From positions 744,001-808,000 of the forward strand of contig JAPTHN010000074.1 in the NCBI GenBank assembly GCA_026936325.1: a DNA stretch of 64,000 nt. The letters are read 5' to 3'. Below are positions 22,067-31,991 of the stretch, piece after piece; the first letter of the stretch is position 1, and the number at the start of each line of letters is the position of its first letter. The translations under genes were made by a program, and so were the position numbers. Source of the DNA: Platynereis dumerilii. Its lineage: Eukaryota; Annelida; Polychaeta; Phyllodocida; Nereididae. The notes below the pieces were generated by a model. It was not told the DNA's origin, did no database searches, and saw only the letters and a program-made list of their open reading frames with translations.

Positions 22067-22484
22067 TATGCTATACAGTGGTCCCTGCCACGAGCGACCT
22101 CCTAATGAGCGACCATACCCCTATACGCGACCATGGGCCTTCTATATTGACGTTTTTCTTCATAAATATCACCCCAATATGCGACCAACCTGTCTAACGC
22201 GACCAACGACCGCTAAAACAACCAGAATTGGTTAATTTCATCCTCATATGCGACCAGGAAAAGACCAGAAACGACCAAAATGCGGCAATGAAGCCACGAT
22301 GATTTTCGGCAATTTCGCACCCATGAAAATAAAAGGACCATTATGCAATTGGTATTGATAGCAATCCAGAGTCACTCCAATTGATTTCTGTGGCATCAAA
22401 TGATTGCTGTCACTTCAATTGATTGCTGTCACTTCAATTGAAGTGCTTCAATGAATCAGTTAATTGCATCAGTTGATTGCTGTC
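22067..22484. other. relic TIR-element end and degenerate repeats
   Basis: TACAGTGGTCCCTGC at 22075 matches, inverted, the end at about 33376, so it looks like one end of a Tc1/mariner-like element; the sequence beyond repeats GCGACCA. At 22374-22495 a TTGATTGCTGTCACTT motif recurs about four times next to the LINE. Confidence 0.4.
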
Positions 22485-24335
22485 ACTTTAATTGTTTCTG
22501 GTGACAAGAATATTTCTGAAGTGTTTGCTAGTAAATTTTCAACCTTATACAATTGTGTGGGGTATGATAGTATTGCTATGGATGTTATAACTGGAAAGGT
22601 CAATAATCAGTTAAAACAGAAATGTGCTGATGTTAGCTTATTTGAGCAAGGAGATTTGTCAGCGGCCATCAAAAATATTTCTTTAGGCAAGTCTGATGGG
22701 AACGCAGGTGTATATTCCGATCACATTGTACATGGTGAAGAATGTTTGCTACCATATCTTGTTCTTTTATTCAACAGCATGATTATTCATGGTTATAGTC
22801 CAAGTCAAATGAATGTCGGAACTATGATTCCTATACCAAAAGGAAAAAGACCTAATATATCTTTGTCAGTAAAACTTTAGAGGTATATGTTTACAGAGCA
22901 TGTTTTGTAAATTATTAGATCACATGATCTTTTCAAGAGAGAAAGATACACTTGTAACGTCAGATTTACAATTCGGATTTAAACCTAAATTGTCATCATC
23001 TTTAGCAACTGCAGCTGTTACCGAGACAGTAGACTATTATTTAGATAGAGGTGGCTCTGTTTATGCTTTAGCCTTAGACGCCAGTAAAGCTTTTGATCGT
23101 GTCGAATATGTTAAACTTTTCAATCATTTAATTAACAGAGGAGTCAATCCTTTTTATATTAGAATAGTATTGAATATGTATATTAAACAACAAGTTAAAG
23201 TCTCCTTAATAATACAGAGTCTAATTACTTTGGTGTTACAAATGGAGTTAAACAAGGTGGGGTTTTATCCCCAACATTGTATAGTGTTTATATTGATGAT
23301 ATAGAACAGTCAGGCTATGGTTGTCATGTAGGAGATGTGTTTACCGGAAGTGTTGCTTATGCCGATGATTTAATTTTATTGTCACCGACTTTAAATGGTT
23401 TAAATAATATGATCAAAATATGTGAATCATACGCCAAGGATCACAGTATTATATTTAATGGTAAAAAAAATAAATTAATGAGGTTTAGTAAAAATCTTTC
23501 TGACAGTTATGCAGATGTCTATGTTTGTGATCAAAAAGTAGATAAAGTTAAAAAAATGGAATATCTTGGTCATACAATTTTTGCAGATAGAAGTAATAGT
23601 ATGATCGGTACAATAGTTAATGACTTTAATGTCAAGATTAATACTATGTTAGGTACCTTTAATCATTTATCGTCATGTATTAAAAATGATTTGTTAGATA
23701 AATATTGTACTAGCTTTTACGGTTCCAATGTGAGTGCTTTATATGATAAGGACATGAAAGATCTATGTATCAGTCAGCGTAAAGCTATAAGAAGAGTTTG
23801 GAATCTCCCATGGAGAGCTCACAGTGATCTGTTGCCTCATATCTCAGGTTACATGCCTGTCGATGTTACACTTGATAAAAGATTTATAAATTTTTATATC
23901 TCAGGGTGTCACAGCTATAACCCAGTATTAAGATTCATTTTTAGTAATGCTTTGTTTTGTTATGGTAGAACTAGTAGAAATTTAAATTATATTTGTTACA
24001 AATATGGAATCGAGAGGTTTGATTCTAGTCAGTTTAATATTAATTCAATCAGTTCTATTATTGATGATAAATGGAAAGACAATTGTTTGTCTGAATGTGT
24101 AAGAGTTGCTAGTCAAATCAAAGAACTTGTTGTTATGAGGGATTCTTTTGATCCGTGGTTACTAGAAAGGCATGAGTGCCAAGCCATTATTGAATTTTTA
24201 TCTCAGACGTGAGATCTGCTCCTGTAAATACTTTTTATGTTATATTTTATTTTATTTGTAATTGTTTTTATACCTTCCTCTGTACATTTAGTACGAATAA
24301 AGATTATTAATTAATAATTATTAATTACTGAACAA
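22485..24335 (+). mobile_element. LINE B, copy 1 (non-LTR retrotransposon, 5'-truncated, frameshifted)
   Basis: RT-region LINE on the plus strand. Three open pieces are seen: to 22880 (S-D-G-N-A-G-V-Y-S-D-H-I ... V-G-T-M-I-P-I-P-K-G-K), 22900-23304 (F-G-F-K-P-K-L ... A-L-D-A-S-K-A-F-D-R-V) and 23277-24212 (V-A-Y-A-D-D-L-I-L-L-S-P ... E-Y-L-G-H-T-I). They are joined by frameshifts near 22865 and 23215; the G-G-V-L-S-P block lies just after the second. The 3' UTR carries AATAAA (about 24296) and an ATTAATTA tail ending near 24335. The endonuclease and ORF1 are absent. The second copy, 50546-58458, carries those parts. Confidence 0.85.
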
Positions 24336-25070
24336 TTGCTTCAATTGAGTATATATGAGTTTAGAGTTATACCTGTCTTCAAATTGCATTGCTTCAATTG
24401 TATGAGTTAATTTCCTCTAGAATTGATGTTCACAGTTCAATAGTAGAATTGATGAAAATTGATTATACTTTGTCCGAGAATTTGCGTTCAGGACCAAAGT
24501 ATGCTAGTAGATACACATAGATTAGTAGTTTTTGGTCCAATCAAATTGGGATGACTTAAAAGATTGATTGATTCTTTATAAAAGTGATATAGGTGCAAAC
24601 TACGAATACCATTCTGTATAAACTGTTAATTAATAGTTTTCAAGTCATTAGTCTTTTAGAGCCTATAAGTGCCAGTTATATCCCGCGTTTGAGGGAATAT
24701 GTGATATATCCGAGGCGTAGCCGAGGATTATCACATATTCACGAAAACAAGGGATATAACTAACTTATACCTTAAACAAAACAAAGAGATTTTAAAAATA
24801 AATACAACAAGAAGGATTTACGAGAAGAAAACTGTTACAAACTATTTGCCAAGTGGGATTAATTTAATCACATGAAAGTATCAGTTGAAGAAAAAAATCC
24901 AAAAGGAATCACAGTTGACAATTATATGATATGAAATTTAAACATATTCTGATCATTTTCTTGGATATACAAGGCTAATGTATCTGAAAGGTATTTGAAA
25001 TTTTCAATCCCGCACTAAAAAAACTACAGAAACATCCCTTACATTTTTTAGAACTGCTTGATCTTATCCA
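24336..25070. other. intergenic/intronic, no gene seen apart from a palindrome
   Basis: AT-rich, no supported coding sequence. It contains the palindromic element at 24674-24761. Confidence 0.4.
24674..24761. mobile_element. short palindromic MITE
   Basis: Arms AGTTATATCCC and GGGAATATGTGATA are matched by TATCACATATTC and AGGGATATAACT around a CCGAGGCGTAGCCGAGG centre. No ORF. Confidence 0.6.
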
Positions 25071-25073
25071 TTC

Positions 25074-25312
25074 CAGATGTTAAAAACCACAACACCCTTG
25101 TTGACAGAGCATTTTTTAGATCGGCTCCAAAACTCTGGAATAGCCTCCCGGATGATATGAGGAAACATGAAAAACTGGAAAACTTTAAGCGACATCTGAA
25201 GACTCATTTATTCAGAAAATACTATAAATAATCTTTTGGATACAGCGCTGGAGAGCAATATAATTGAATCTAGCGCTATACAAATAAACTACTATTATTA
25301 TTATTATTATTA
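25074..25312 (+). mobile_element. CR1/jockey-group LINE 3' fragment
   Basis: It encodes the conserved tail of such ORF2 proteins (R-A-F-F-R-S-A-P-K-L-W-N-S-L-P ... L-K-T-H-L-F-R), then stop, a short 3' UTR with GCGCTATACAAATAAAC, and an (ATT)n tail. It ends 75 bp before the Ngaro element. Confidence 0.8.
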
Positions 25313-25387
25313 TTAATTTGGATATAAATTTAGAAAACAACTGATTTTAATACTGTGGACTTTGACATTGTGTTAGTTACTTGAAAT

Positions 25388-25524
25388 TTCACACGATCAG
25401 CGAGCGATCGGGTTTTTGGCGGGAAACGCAATCACGTCGTCAAATCTCGCCGTGTGCGAGACATCCAGCCACCTCGACGATCGCCATCGCTCGGAGCTGT
25501 ACACAGAAAACCTACCTCGAAACA
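25388..25524 (+). repeat. Ngaro split repeat A1
   Basis: 137 bp starting TTCACACGATCAGCGAGCG and ending CCTACCTCGAAACA; an identical copy (A2) is at 31454-31590. Confidence 0.9.
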
Positions 25525-25696
25525 AGTCGATATTTACAAGTCCCGTGTCCGTCTATTATCCTGACATCTTCCCAACTGCTAAACCATCATTTTGTTGATC
25601 TCCGGTTCAAGTATCATCGATCAGTTCCGCCCGAGCGTAAGCCAAATTACATTTTTCCTGACACTCTCCAGACCACGTGGTTTCAACTGTCAATTC

Positions 25697-26311
25697 ATGG
25701 CGCCGCCCGTAGGCCTCATTCTAGGCCATAGCTTCGTGGCTGGCTTACTTCACCATCTAGACCACAATGGCCAAGACAATGGGCAACAACTTGCCAAAAA
25801 GTTAAACATTGACAATATTGTTCAAGAAATTCACCTTCATGGCCAAAGAGGGGCACTCATATCTTCCCCCAGCTACACCCTGCCTCATTCACTCTTAACA
25901 CAAGTCAAGCCCGACTTTGTTATTTTAGATCTAGGTACCAATGACCTTGCCAATGGTACCTCACCTTTTACGGTTGCTGCCCAACTGACAGACCTGGCTG
26001 ACAAACTGAGATCCCGGTACCATGTCTCCCAAGTCATGATCTGTTCCGTTATTAACCGGACCAGCCATCTCAGGACCATGACCCCCCAGCAGTTCGCTTC
26101 AGCGGCTTACCAATGCAATGGCTACCTCCGGGACTTAGCGGACATCAGCCCCCATACAACATACCATGTCCACAAAGGCTTCTGGATGGACCCGGACCAA
26201 AACTGGTCGACAGATGGGCTTCACCCCAACACCCCGGCGGGACGAGCAAAATATATCAAGTCCATTCGCAGGGCAGTATTCCTAGCCCTCGAATCATTTA
26301 CATCCAGTTAA
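25697..26311 (+). CDS. SGNH/GDSL-type hydrolase ORF of the Ngaro element
   Basis: A 204-residue protein taken from the ATG at 25697 (M-A-P-P-V-G-L-I-L-G-H-S-F-V); upstream in-frame starts would be non-ATG. SGNH blocks are visible: block I G-H-S-F (Ser nucleophile, about residue 11), block III L-D-L-G-T-N-D-L (Asn) and block V D-G-L-H-P-N (catalytic Asp and His). Such hydrolases cleave ester or acetyl groups; the substrate here is unknown. I recall similar hydrolase ORFs in some Ngaro and related retroelements. No signal peptide is apparent. It precedes the Gag-like ORF by ~360 bp of C/T-rich, CCATCCAT-repeat-bearing sequence that ends in a splice-acceptor-like CTACTTCCAG just before the next ATG. 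Confidence 0.85.
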   Translation: MAPPVGLILGHSFVAGLLHHLDHNGQDNGQQLAKKLNIDNIVQEIHLHGQRGALISSPSYTLPHSLLTQVKPDFVILDLGTNDLANGTSPFTVAAQLTDLADKLRSRYHVSQVMICSVINRTSHLRTMTPQQFASAAYQCNGYLRDLADISPHTTYHVHKGFWMDPDQNWSTDGLHPNTPAGRAKYIKSIRRAVFLALESFTSS

Positions 26312-26673
26312 ACACCGTATTCTTCACCGTATGTTCCATTTCCAAATCATCATTTTCCAATTAACCATATAATTTTCTACCCTCCGTGGTACACACACAG
26401 TACCATCCATCCATTCTCCTCTTCCTCACCGTTCCTTATTTCCATCCATCCATTCCATTCCTCTACACAATATCCATCCACCGGTTAATTCTTTTAATTA
26501 CCACCAACCGGTTTATCCATCCACTTTTATGATCTTATTATCTCACAATTCTCCATACTTTTCCATATATTTATATCTCCTCCATTGCCTCTGTTCCATC
26601 CAATGGCAATCACACCCATTTTAATTACCAATATATTTATCCTTTAACTCCTTTCTGTCTACTTCCAGACACC

Positions 26674-28260
26674 ATGCCGAAGCGACGAGGCACAACTCCA
26701 AACAGTCGACGTCCGAAGAGGCACAGAACTGTACCAGCTCGTCTCCGGTCAAGATCACCATCCCCACCACCACCACGACGCCACCGCGACCGACCTCAGA
26801 CCCCCAGGAGATCACCTTCACCACGTCGGCCGCCCACTCCCCGCTCACCAGTACGCCAATCCCGATCACCCCATCCACCGAACCACGATCGTCCATCCAC
26901 CTCCGAACACATCCACATCCCTGACCTCAATCAGGGCCTCCCTGGCGCTGATCACCACCACATCCGTCACCCCCACCAACCAGTCCTCAACCCCTTCAAT
27001 GACCCCCACCAACCAGCCCTGCAGCCGGCTTCAATACATCACCAACTTCAGCCCCCAGCCGCACCTCAACAGGAAACCACTAACTCCGCTGTCCTTAATG
27101 CACTGACAGCGATGAGCGACATGTATATGCAGCAACAACAGCTCTTCATCGAGGCCATGCATAACCTCAAGCAGACGCTCGCACCCGCGGCAGCTACATC
27201 CAACATCCACCAGCCCGCCCCGACCCATACCACCCAACACCCTGGGGCCTCCCACACGGCCACATCCCAGCATGGCGTTGGCTCCATACAACCAGACCAG
27301 CCCTACCAACATGGTGTTGGCGCTTGTCACACCAACACTGAGGACCAACGTTTCCTAAGCCAACAGGGTGTTGGCGTTTGCCACACTAGCTCCAGTCAGC
27401 ATTTCCAACCACATCGATCAGACCGAACCACAACCTGTGGACAACTAGACTCAAACGGTGAGCCTCTCATCCCCCTTCCAATTCATTTCAAACCAACTAC
27501 CCGCCCCCTCCGAACCACAGCCGCCCCATTAGGCCATAATATCCCCTTACCCCTCAAACAAAAGATCTGGCAGCACAAGTACATAGAGCTCGGCGACTTA
27601 ATTCACACTACCCGCAGCACCGATTACACGCTTGCTCTTTCCACTGAGGAGGGACAACCCCAATTTAAGCTTGCGACCAGGAAAAAGAAGCCCCTTTCAG
27701 AACTGGAATGGAACCAAGCCATCGAGGTCTACATCGCTATTTACATAGACAAATACCCCGAACAGACCTCGGCCATCCTTACTTACGCCCAGAACGTCCG
27801 CGACCTCATGCGGAACGGTGTCAACTGGGCATGGTACGATGTCCAGTACCGCACAGACCGCGAGTACACCTTGTGCAACTGGGACGAAGTACGTCAAGAC
27901 CTTGAGCTCCGGGCCTTTCGCCAACTCCAGCCCGGCGACGGCTCAAACTATAAGTCTTTTCGCCAATCAAACTCCAAGCAATCCCAACAGGGATCATGGC
28001 ATAAGAAAGACGACAAGCCCCCAACCGGTTACTGCTACGCGTACCATTCCCGCAACCAGCGCTGCCCAGCACCATCTGCCTCCAGCTGCCCCTACAAACA
28101 CAGCTGCCCGAAATGCCACGCCCCACACCCATTGTTCCTGGGCTGCGCCAACAACAAGACCACACGTCATTCCGACAACAGAAGGGACCACTCCCCAAAA
28201 CGAGACCAATCCCGACAACGCAACACCCGTGAGAGCAAGAAGGCTGGAAGCTCTCCTTGA
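26674..28260 (+). CDS. Gag-like protein of the Ngaro element
   Basis: A 528-residue ORF from the ATG at 26674. Residues 1-75 are very Arg/Ser/Pro-rich (SR-protein-like), then a long Pro/His/Gln-rich low-complexity part with three spaced Q-H/Q-G-V-G repeats (about residues 208-235). A folded-looking region rich in Trp and Tyr follows (about 295-420). Near the C-terminus is a Cys/His cluster, Y-C-Y-A-Y-H ... C-P-Y-K-H-S-C-P-K-C-H ... C, comparable with the one in the left-edge element. A nucleic-acid-binding, particle-forming role is inferred from position and the Cys/His cluster; no database family is recognised for the middle region. Confidence 0.75.
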   Translation: MPKRRGTTPNSRRPKRHRTVPARLRSRSPSPPPPRRHRDRPQTPRRSPSPRRPPTPRSPVRQSRSPHPPNHDRPSTSEHIHIPDLNQGLPGADHHHIRHPHQPVLNPFNDPHQPALQPASIHHQLQPPAAPQQETTNSAVLNALTAMSDMYMQQQQLFIEAMHNLKQTLAPAAATSNIHQPAPTHTTQHPGASHTATSQHGVGSIQPDQPYQHGVGACHTNTEDQRFLSQQGVGVCHTSSSQHFQPHRSDRTTTCGQLDSNGEPLIPLPIHFKPTTRPLRTTAAPLGHNIPLPLKQKIWQHKYIELGDLIHTTRSTDYTLALSTEEGQPQFKLATRKKKPLSELEWNQAIEVYIAIYIDKYPEQTSAILTYAQNVRDLMRNGVNWAWYDVQYRTDREYTLCNWDEVRQDLELRAFRQLQPGDGSNYKSFRQSNSKQSQQGSWHKKDDKPPTGYCYAYHSRNQRCPAPSASSCPYKHSCPKCHAPHPLFLGCANNKTTRHSDNRRDHSPKRDQSRQRNTRESKKAGSSP

Positions 28261-29803
28261 GGGATATCACAAAAAGGAATACATCATCAGCGGCATCTCA
28301 GAAGGTTTCATGCTTCACTTCAACGGCCCCCAAACTCCACTCTCATCTCATAATTCATCTTCAGTCAAACTGCAAAAAGGAATTGTCCGCTCCAAAATAC
28401 AACTAGAGCTCTCACTGGGCCGAATAGCCGGCCCATTTACCAAACCCCCGTTCGACAACTTTAAAACATCACCCCTTGCTCTACGCGAGAAGTCCACACC
28501 AGGGAAATACCGACTCCTTCATAATCTCTCCTACCCTTACGACCTATCATCTGTCAATTTCAACATCCCCAAATCCCACTCGACAGTTCAGTATCAAAAC
28601 ATCCAAGACGCCATAGCCCTCATCCACCATCACTCACCAGCCCCTTTCATGACCAAGACCGACATCTCTGAAGCTTTCCGCATCATCCCAGTCCATCCCT
28701 CCCAATACAACCTCCTAGGCTTCAAGTTCGACGGCAAATTCTACCATGAAAAAATGCTCAGCATGGGTGCAGCAACTTCTTGCAGAATCTTCGAGGACTT
28801 CTCAGACTCCCTTCTCTGGATACTAAACACCAGATATAACATCACCAGTGTCGTCAAAGTCCTGGACGATTTCCTTTTCATTCACCACGACAGAGACCAA
28901 TGCCTCAACTACCTTCAAACATTTCTCGACTTATGTTCCTACCTCGGTGTTCCCATCGCACACCACAAAACCGAGGGCCCATCCAATATTATCACTTTCT
29001 TAGGCATTCAACTAGACACAATCTCCATGGAAGCCAGACTTCCCCCTGACAAGCTCTCCTCATACTCCGACGACGTCGCAACACTTGCAAAACGTTCATC
29101 CATCACCCTCCGACAGCTCAAATCGGTCATTGGCAAGTTAACTTTCACCACATCCGTCATTCCTTCGGGCCGGGCTTTTCTCCGCCGCCTCCACAACCTC
29201 ACAATAGGTCATAACCATCCCAATGCCACTATCTCATTATCTCACTCAGCTAAGAAAGACCTGACCATGTGGAGTACTTTTCTTGCAGAACATAACGGCT
29301 GCACCCTCATCCGCCCCTTGTCCCATGTCACATCCGAAGAAATAGCCCTCTGCGCAGACTCTTCAAAGACCGGATTTGGTGCCACTTATGGATCATCCTG
29401 GATCCAAGGCTACTGGCCTGCCCGCTGGACCAACCTCCACATCACGGTTCTAGAGTTATACCCCATCTTCGTCACCATCTCACTCTTTTCAAGGAAGCTT
29501 CAAAATTCCCGCATCAATTTCTTTTCTGACAATATGGCTGTGGTTCAAATCATCAATAAGCAATCATCAAAATGTCATTTTGTCATGCAAATCCTCCGCC
29601 CCCTCGTTCTCATCCTCCTTAACCATAACATTCACTTGCGTTCCTCTCACATCCCAGGAGTATTAAATGTCTTATGTGATGCCATTTCTCGTCAACAGGT
29701 CACACCGTCCCTCCTCCATCGATTTGGGGCCAACCCTCTACCTACCACCATTCCACAGCATCTACAGCCCGCCAACTTCAGGCTCAACTGGACACCACCT
29801 TGA
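27818..29803 (+). CDS. reverse transcriptase / RNase H of the Ngaro element
   Basis: Open frame whose RT homology begins near 28300; the upstream part overlaps the Gag-like ORF and has no ATG start that I trust. RT blocks are Y-R-L-L-H-N-L-S-Y-P, F-M-T-K-T-D-I-S-E-A-F-R, L-G-F-K-F-D-G-K-F-Y and a K-V-L-D-D-F-L-F catalytic box, so the first position is Leu where Tyr is usual. They are followed by F-L-G-I-Q-L-D and G-R-A-F-L-R-R-L. RNase H follows with L-C-A-D-S-S-K-T-G-F-G-A, L-E-L-Y-P-I, F-S-D-N-M-A-V-V and a final D-A-I-S-R. It copies element RNA into DNA. Confidence 0.85.
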   Translation: MSTGHGTMSSTAQTASTPCATGTKYVKTLSSGPFANSSPATAQTISLFANQTPSNPNRDHGIRKTTSPQPVTATRTIPATSAAQHHLPPAAPTNTAARNATPHTHCSWAAPTTRPHVIPTTEGTTPQNETNPDNATPVRARRLEALLEGYHKKEYIISGISEGFMLHFNGPQTPLSSHNSSSVKLQKGIVRSKIQLELSLGRIAGPFTKPPFDNFKTSPLALREKSTPGKYRLLHNLSYPYDLSSVNFNIPKSHSTVQYQNIQDAIALIHHHSPAPFMTKTDISEAFRIIPVHPSQYNLLGFKFDGKFYHEKMLSMGAATSCRIFEDFSDSLLWILNTRYNITSVVKVLDDFLFIHHDRDQCLNYLQTFLDLCSYLGVPIAHHKTEGPSNIITFLGIQLDTISMEARLPPDKLSSYSDDVATLAKRSSITLRQLKSVIGKLTFTTSVIPSGRAFLRRLHNLTIGHNHPNATISLSHSAKKDLTMWSTFLAEHNGCTLIRPLSHVTSEEIALCADSSKTGFGATYGSSWIQGYWPARWTNLHITVLELYPIFVTISLFSRKLQNSRINFFSDNMAVVQIINKQSSKCHFVMQILRPLVLILLNHNIHLRSSHIPGVLNVLCDAISRQQVTPSLLHRFGANPLPTTIPQHLQPANFRLNWTPP

Positions 29804-30684
29804 GGACGTCCCTCCAGCCGGCTACGGAAAAAGCCTACCAACACCACTGGTGTGCTTTCCAAGACTTCCTCACCTCCTCCCTCTCCACCACTCACACAAT
29901 GCCTGCAACTCCCAACCAAGTCTGCCTCTTCCTCATACACCTGAGCAACACCAACCTTTCCTTCACCACCATCCGTACCTACATCTCGGCTATCTCATTC
30001 ACCCATAAACTCCACAGTTTCCCGGATCCCACTTCATCATTTGTTGTTAAGAAGACGCTTCATGGCATTCGCAATCAAAAGCCGCACTCATCCCCTCGCC
30101 TACTCCCCATCACCAAACAGATCCTCCATCTTCTCGTATCCGCCCTTCCCTTTGCTCTCACCAACAACTATCAACTGTCCCTCTGGCGTGCAGTCTTCCT
30201 CCTTACATATCATGGATGCCTCCGAGCAGGCGAAGTCACGTTGGCTGACAACCCCAACAACCTCATCCACATCTCTCAGCTCTCCATTACACCTAATTCC
30301 GTCACCATCCATTTCAAGACGTACAAGCACAGCCATGGCGCCACTCCCATCATCAACATAGCTGCACTCCAAGGACAAACGACTTGCCCCGTTCTCGCCC
30401 TCTCCACTTACGTATCCCACAGAGGCACAGCACCAGGCCCGGTTTTTCTACACCAGGATAAATCCTCAGTCACTCGCACTCAGTTCTCTGACATCCTAAA
30501 ATTGACTGCGAACATGAGCTCCCTACAAGCTCATCGCTACAATACTCACTCCTTCCGAGTTGGCCGGGCCACCCAGATGGCCGCAGACGGCCGCTCAGAT
30601 CAAACCATCCGGTCAGCCGGCCGATGGAAGAGTGCAGCTTATCAGCGATACATTCGACCCACACATGTCAACCTCCCGGACTGA
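29800..30684 (+). CDS. tyrosine recombinase of the Ngaro element
   Basis: About 294 residues, overlapping the end of the RT ORF by a few bases; the first codon is not an ATG, so expression probably depends on the upstream ORF, as overlapping ORFs do in this family. Phage-integrase-like motifs are present in order: G-C-L-R-A-G-E-V (catalytic Arg), H-S-F-R-V-G-R-A-T (His-x-x-Arg) and G-R-W-K-S-A-A-Y-Q-R-Y-I-R (Tyr nucleophile region). This enzyme replaces the DDE integrase of LTR elements and would join circular DNA copies into the genome, which explains why no target duplication is expected. Confidence 0.85.
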   Translation: MRTSLQPATEKAYQHHWCAFQDFLTSSLSTTHTMPATPNQVCLFLIHLSNTNLSFTTIRTYISAISFTHKLHSFPDPTSSFVVKKTLHGIRNQKPHSSPRLLPITKQILHLLVSALPFALTNNYQLSLWRAVFLLTYHGCLRAGEVTLADNPNNLIHISQLSITPNSVTIHFKTYKHSHGATPIINIAALQGQTTCPVLALSTYVSHRGTAPGPVFLHQDKSSVTRTQFSDILKLTANMSSLQAHRYNTHSFRVGRATQMAADGRSDQTIRSAGRWKSAAYQRYIRPTHVNLPD

Positions 30685-30712
30685 AGGGCCATACCGTCTC
30701 CACAATCCTTGA

Positions 30713-31005
30713 AGCTCGGTGTTTACCGGCCTCCTCATCAATCCAGACATCTCTAAGGCTCGGTGTTTACCGGCCTTCTCATCATCGGCAGCAGCAAAGG
30801 CTCGGTGTTTACCGGCCGTCTCATCATTGGCAGCAGTAATGGCTCGGTGCTTACCGGCCTTCTCGCCCCACAAGACCCCATGACGTAGTCATTACATACC
30901 ACAGCGGAACCACTCCACCAAGACATCAAGGTTCGGTGTTTATCGGCCTTCTTTCCTCGCGTCCCACTGACGTATGTGCTCACCATGGCTCAGTGTTTTC
31001 TGGCC
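30713..31005. repeat. six-copy GGCTCGGTGTTTACCGGCC array
   Basis: Copies start at about 30713, 30755, 30796, 30841, 30928 and 30987, with spacing of roughly 41-87 bp. The first four are nearly identical and the last two diverged. The array lies between the recombinase stop and repeat B1. GGYNCGGTG...CACCGGCC-like symmetry is weak. Antisense ORFs across it are by-products. Confidence 0.85.
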
Positions 31006-31094
31006 ACTCAGTTAGGGCTTCCCAGACCAGGGATGGCCGTAGATATATCCATTTTGGGCTCCACTGCCCTCCAACTCCCGATGGATCGCAGTGT

Positions 31095-31453
31095 TGGGAA
31101 TCTCTGATCCCAAAAATCGATATAATGTGAACAATGGACTCGATCTCAAGATCTACTTGTATATGTGTGCCTTAGTCTCTATAGATTTTATATATATATA
31201 TGTGTGTCTTAGTCTCTATAGATTTATACCAAATTTTATACCAAATGTACTCGCCTATTGTGCTTAACAATTTACCTATACTCCATGTTATCTTAGTCCT
31301 AGTCATATGTTATTCTAGACTAAACTACTCAAATCCATCTTGATACTACTTACCATCCATTTACTTTGTTCTACATTTTAAAACAAATATTTTTAATTAA
31401 AAACTGTTTTATTTAACCCAAAGTCTCGCCTATGTTGTGTTTCCAAAGCCAAA
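31095..31453 (+). repeat. Ngaro split repeat B1
   Basis: 359 bp from TGGGAATCTCTGATCCC to CCAAAGCCAAA; repeated as B2 at 31633-31991. Confidence 0.9.
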
Positions 31454-31590
31454 TTCACACGATCAGCGAGCGATCGGGTTTTTGGCGGGAAACGCAATCA
31501 CGTCGTCAAATCTCGCCGTGTGCGAGACATCCAGCCACCTCGACGATCGCCATCGCTCGGAGCTGTACACAGAAAACCTACCTCGAAACA
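31454..31590 (+). repeat. Ngaro split repeat A2
   Basis: Identical by eye to A1 and directly abutting B1, which reproduces the A/B junction of a circular intermediate. Confidence 0.9.
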
Positions 31591-31632
31591 CCACCCACCC
31601 TCCCTACAGCTTTTGCAATATAATGTGAACAA

Positions 31633-31991
31633 TGGGAATCTCTGATCCCAAAAATCGATATAATGTGAACAATGGACTCGATCTCAAGATCTACTTGTAT
31701 ATGTGTGCCTTAGTCTCTATAGATTTTATATATATATATGTGTGTCTTAGTCTCTATAGATTTATACCAAATTTTATACCAAATGTACTCGCCTATTGTG
31801 CTTAACAATTTACCTATACTCCATGTTATCTTAGTCCTAGTCATATGTTATTCTAGACTAAACTACTCAAATCCATCTTGATACTACTTACCATCCATTT
31901 ACTTTGTTCTACATTTTAAAACAAATATTTTTAATTAAAAACTGTTTTATTTAACCCAAAGTCTCGCCTATGTTGTGTTTCCAAAGCCAAA
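31633..31991 (+). repeat. Ngaro split repeat B2 (right end)
   Basis: Second copy of B. A 42-bp unique spacer (31591-31632) separates it from A2. The host sequence resumes with ATAGGGATATC. Confidence 0.9.

Larger units (their letters stand above)
25388..31991 (+). mobile_element. Ngaro-type tyrosine-recombinase retrotransposon, apparently whole
   Basis: Split direct repeats define the element: A1 25388-25524 on the left, and B1 31095-31453, A2 31454-31590 and B2 31633-31991 on the right. A1/A2 (137 bp) and B1/B2 (359 bp) look identical by eye, so the insertion is young. The A1-ORFs-B1-A2-B2 order is the known Ngaro/PAT pattern. In between lie ORFs for an SGNH hydrolase, a Gag-like protein, reverse transcriptase with RNase H, and a tyrosine recombinase; neighbouring ORFs overlap, as is known in this family. 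No break was seen in the ORFs. Its base composition (C-rich, short G) differs clearly from the AT-rich flanks. It lies in the proposed first intron of gene 2, in the opposite orientation. Confidence 0.9.

Noticed and set aside
26621-28270. Antisense and alternate-frame ORFs over the Gag-like region
   Set aside because: Gly/Val- or Cys/Trp-rich shadows of a Pro/His/Arg-rich C-biased coding sequence.
30613-30986. Antisense ORFs with R-P-V-N-T-E-P repeats
   Set aside because: By-products of the six-copy motif array; no start context or conservation visible.
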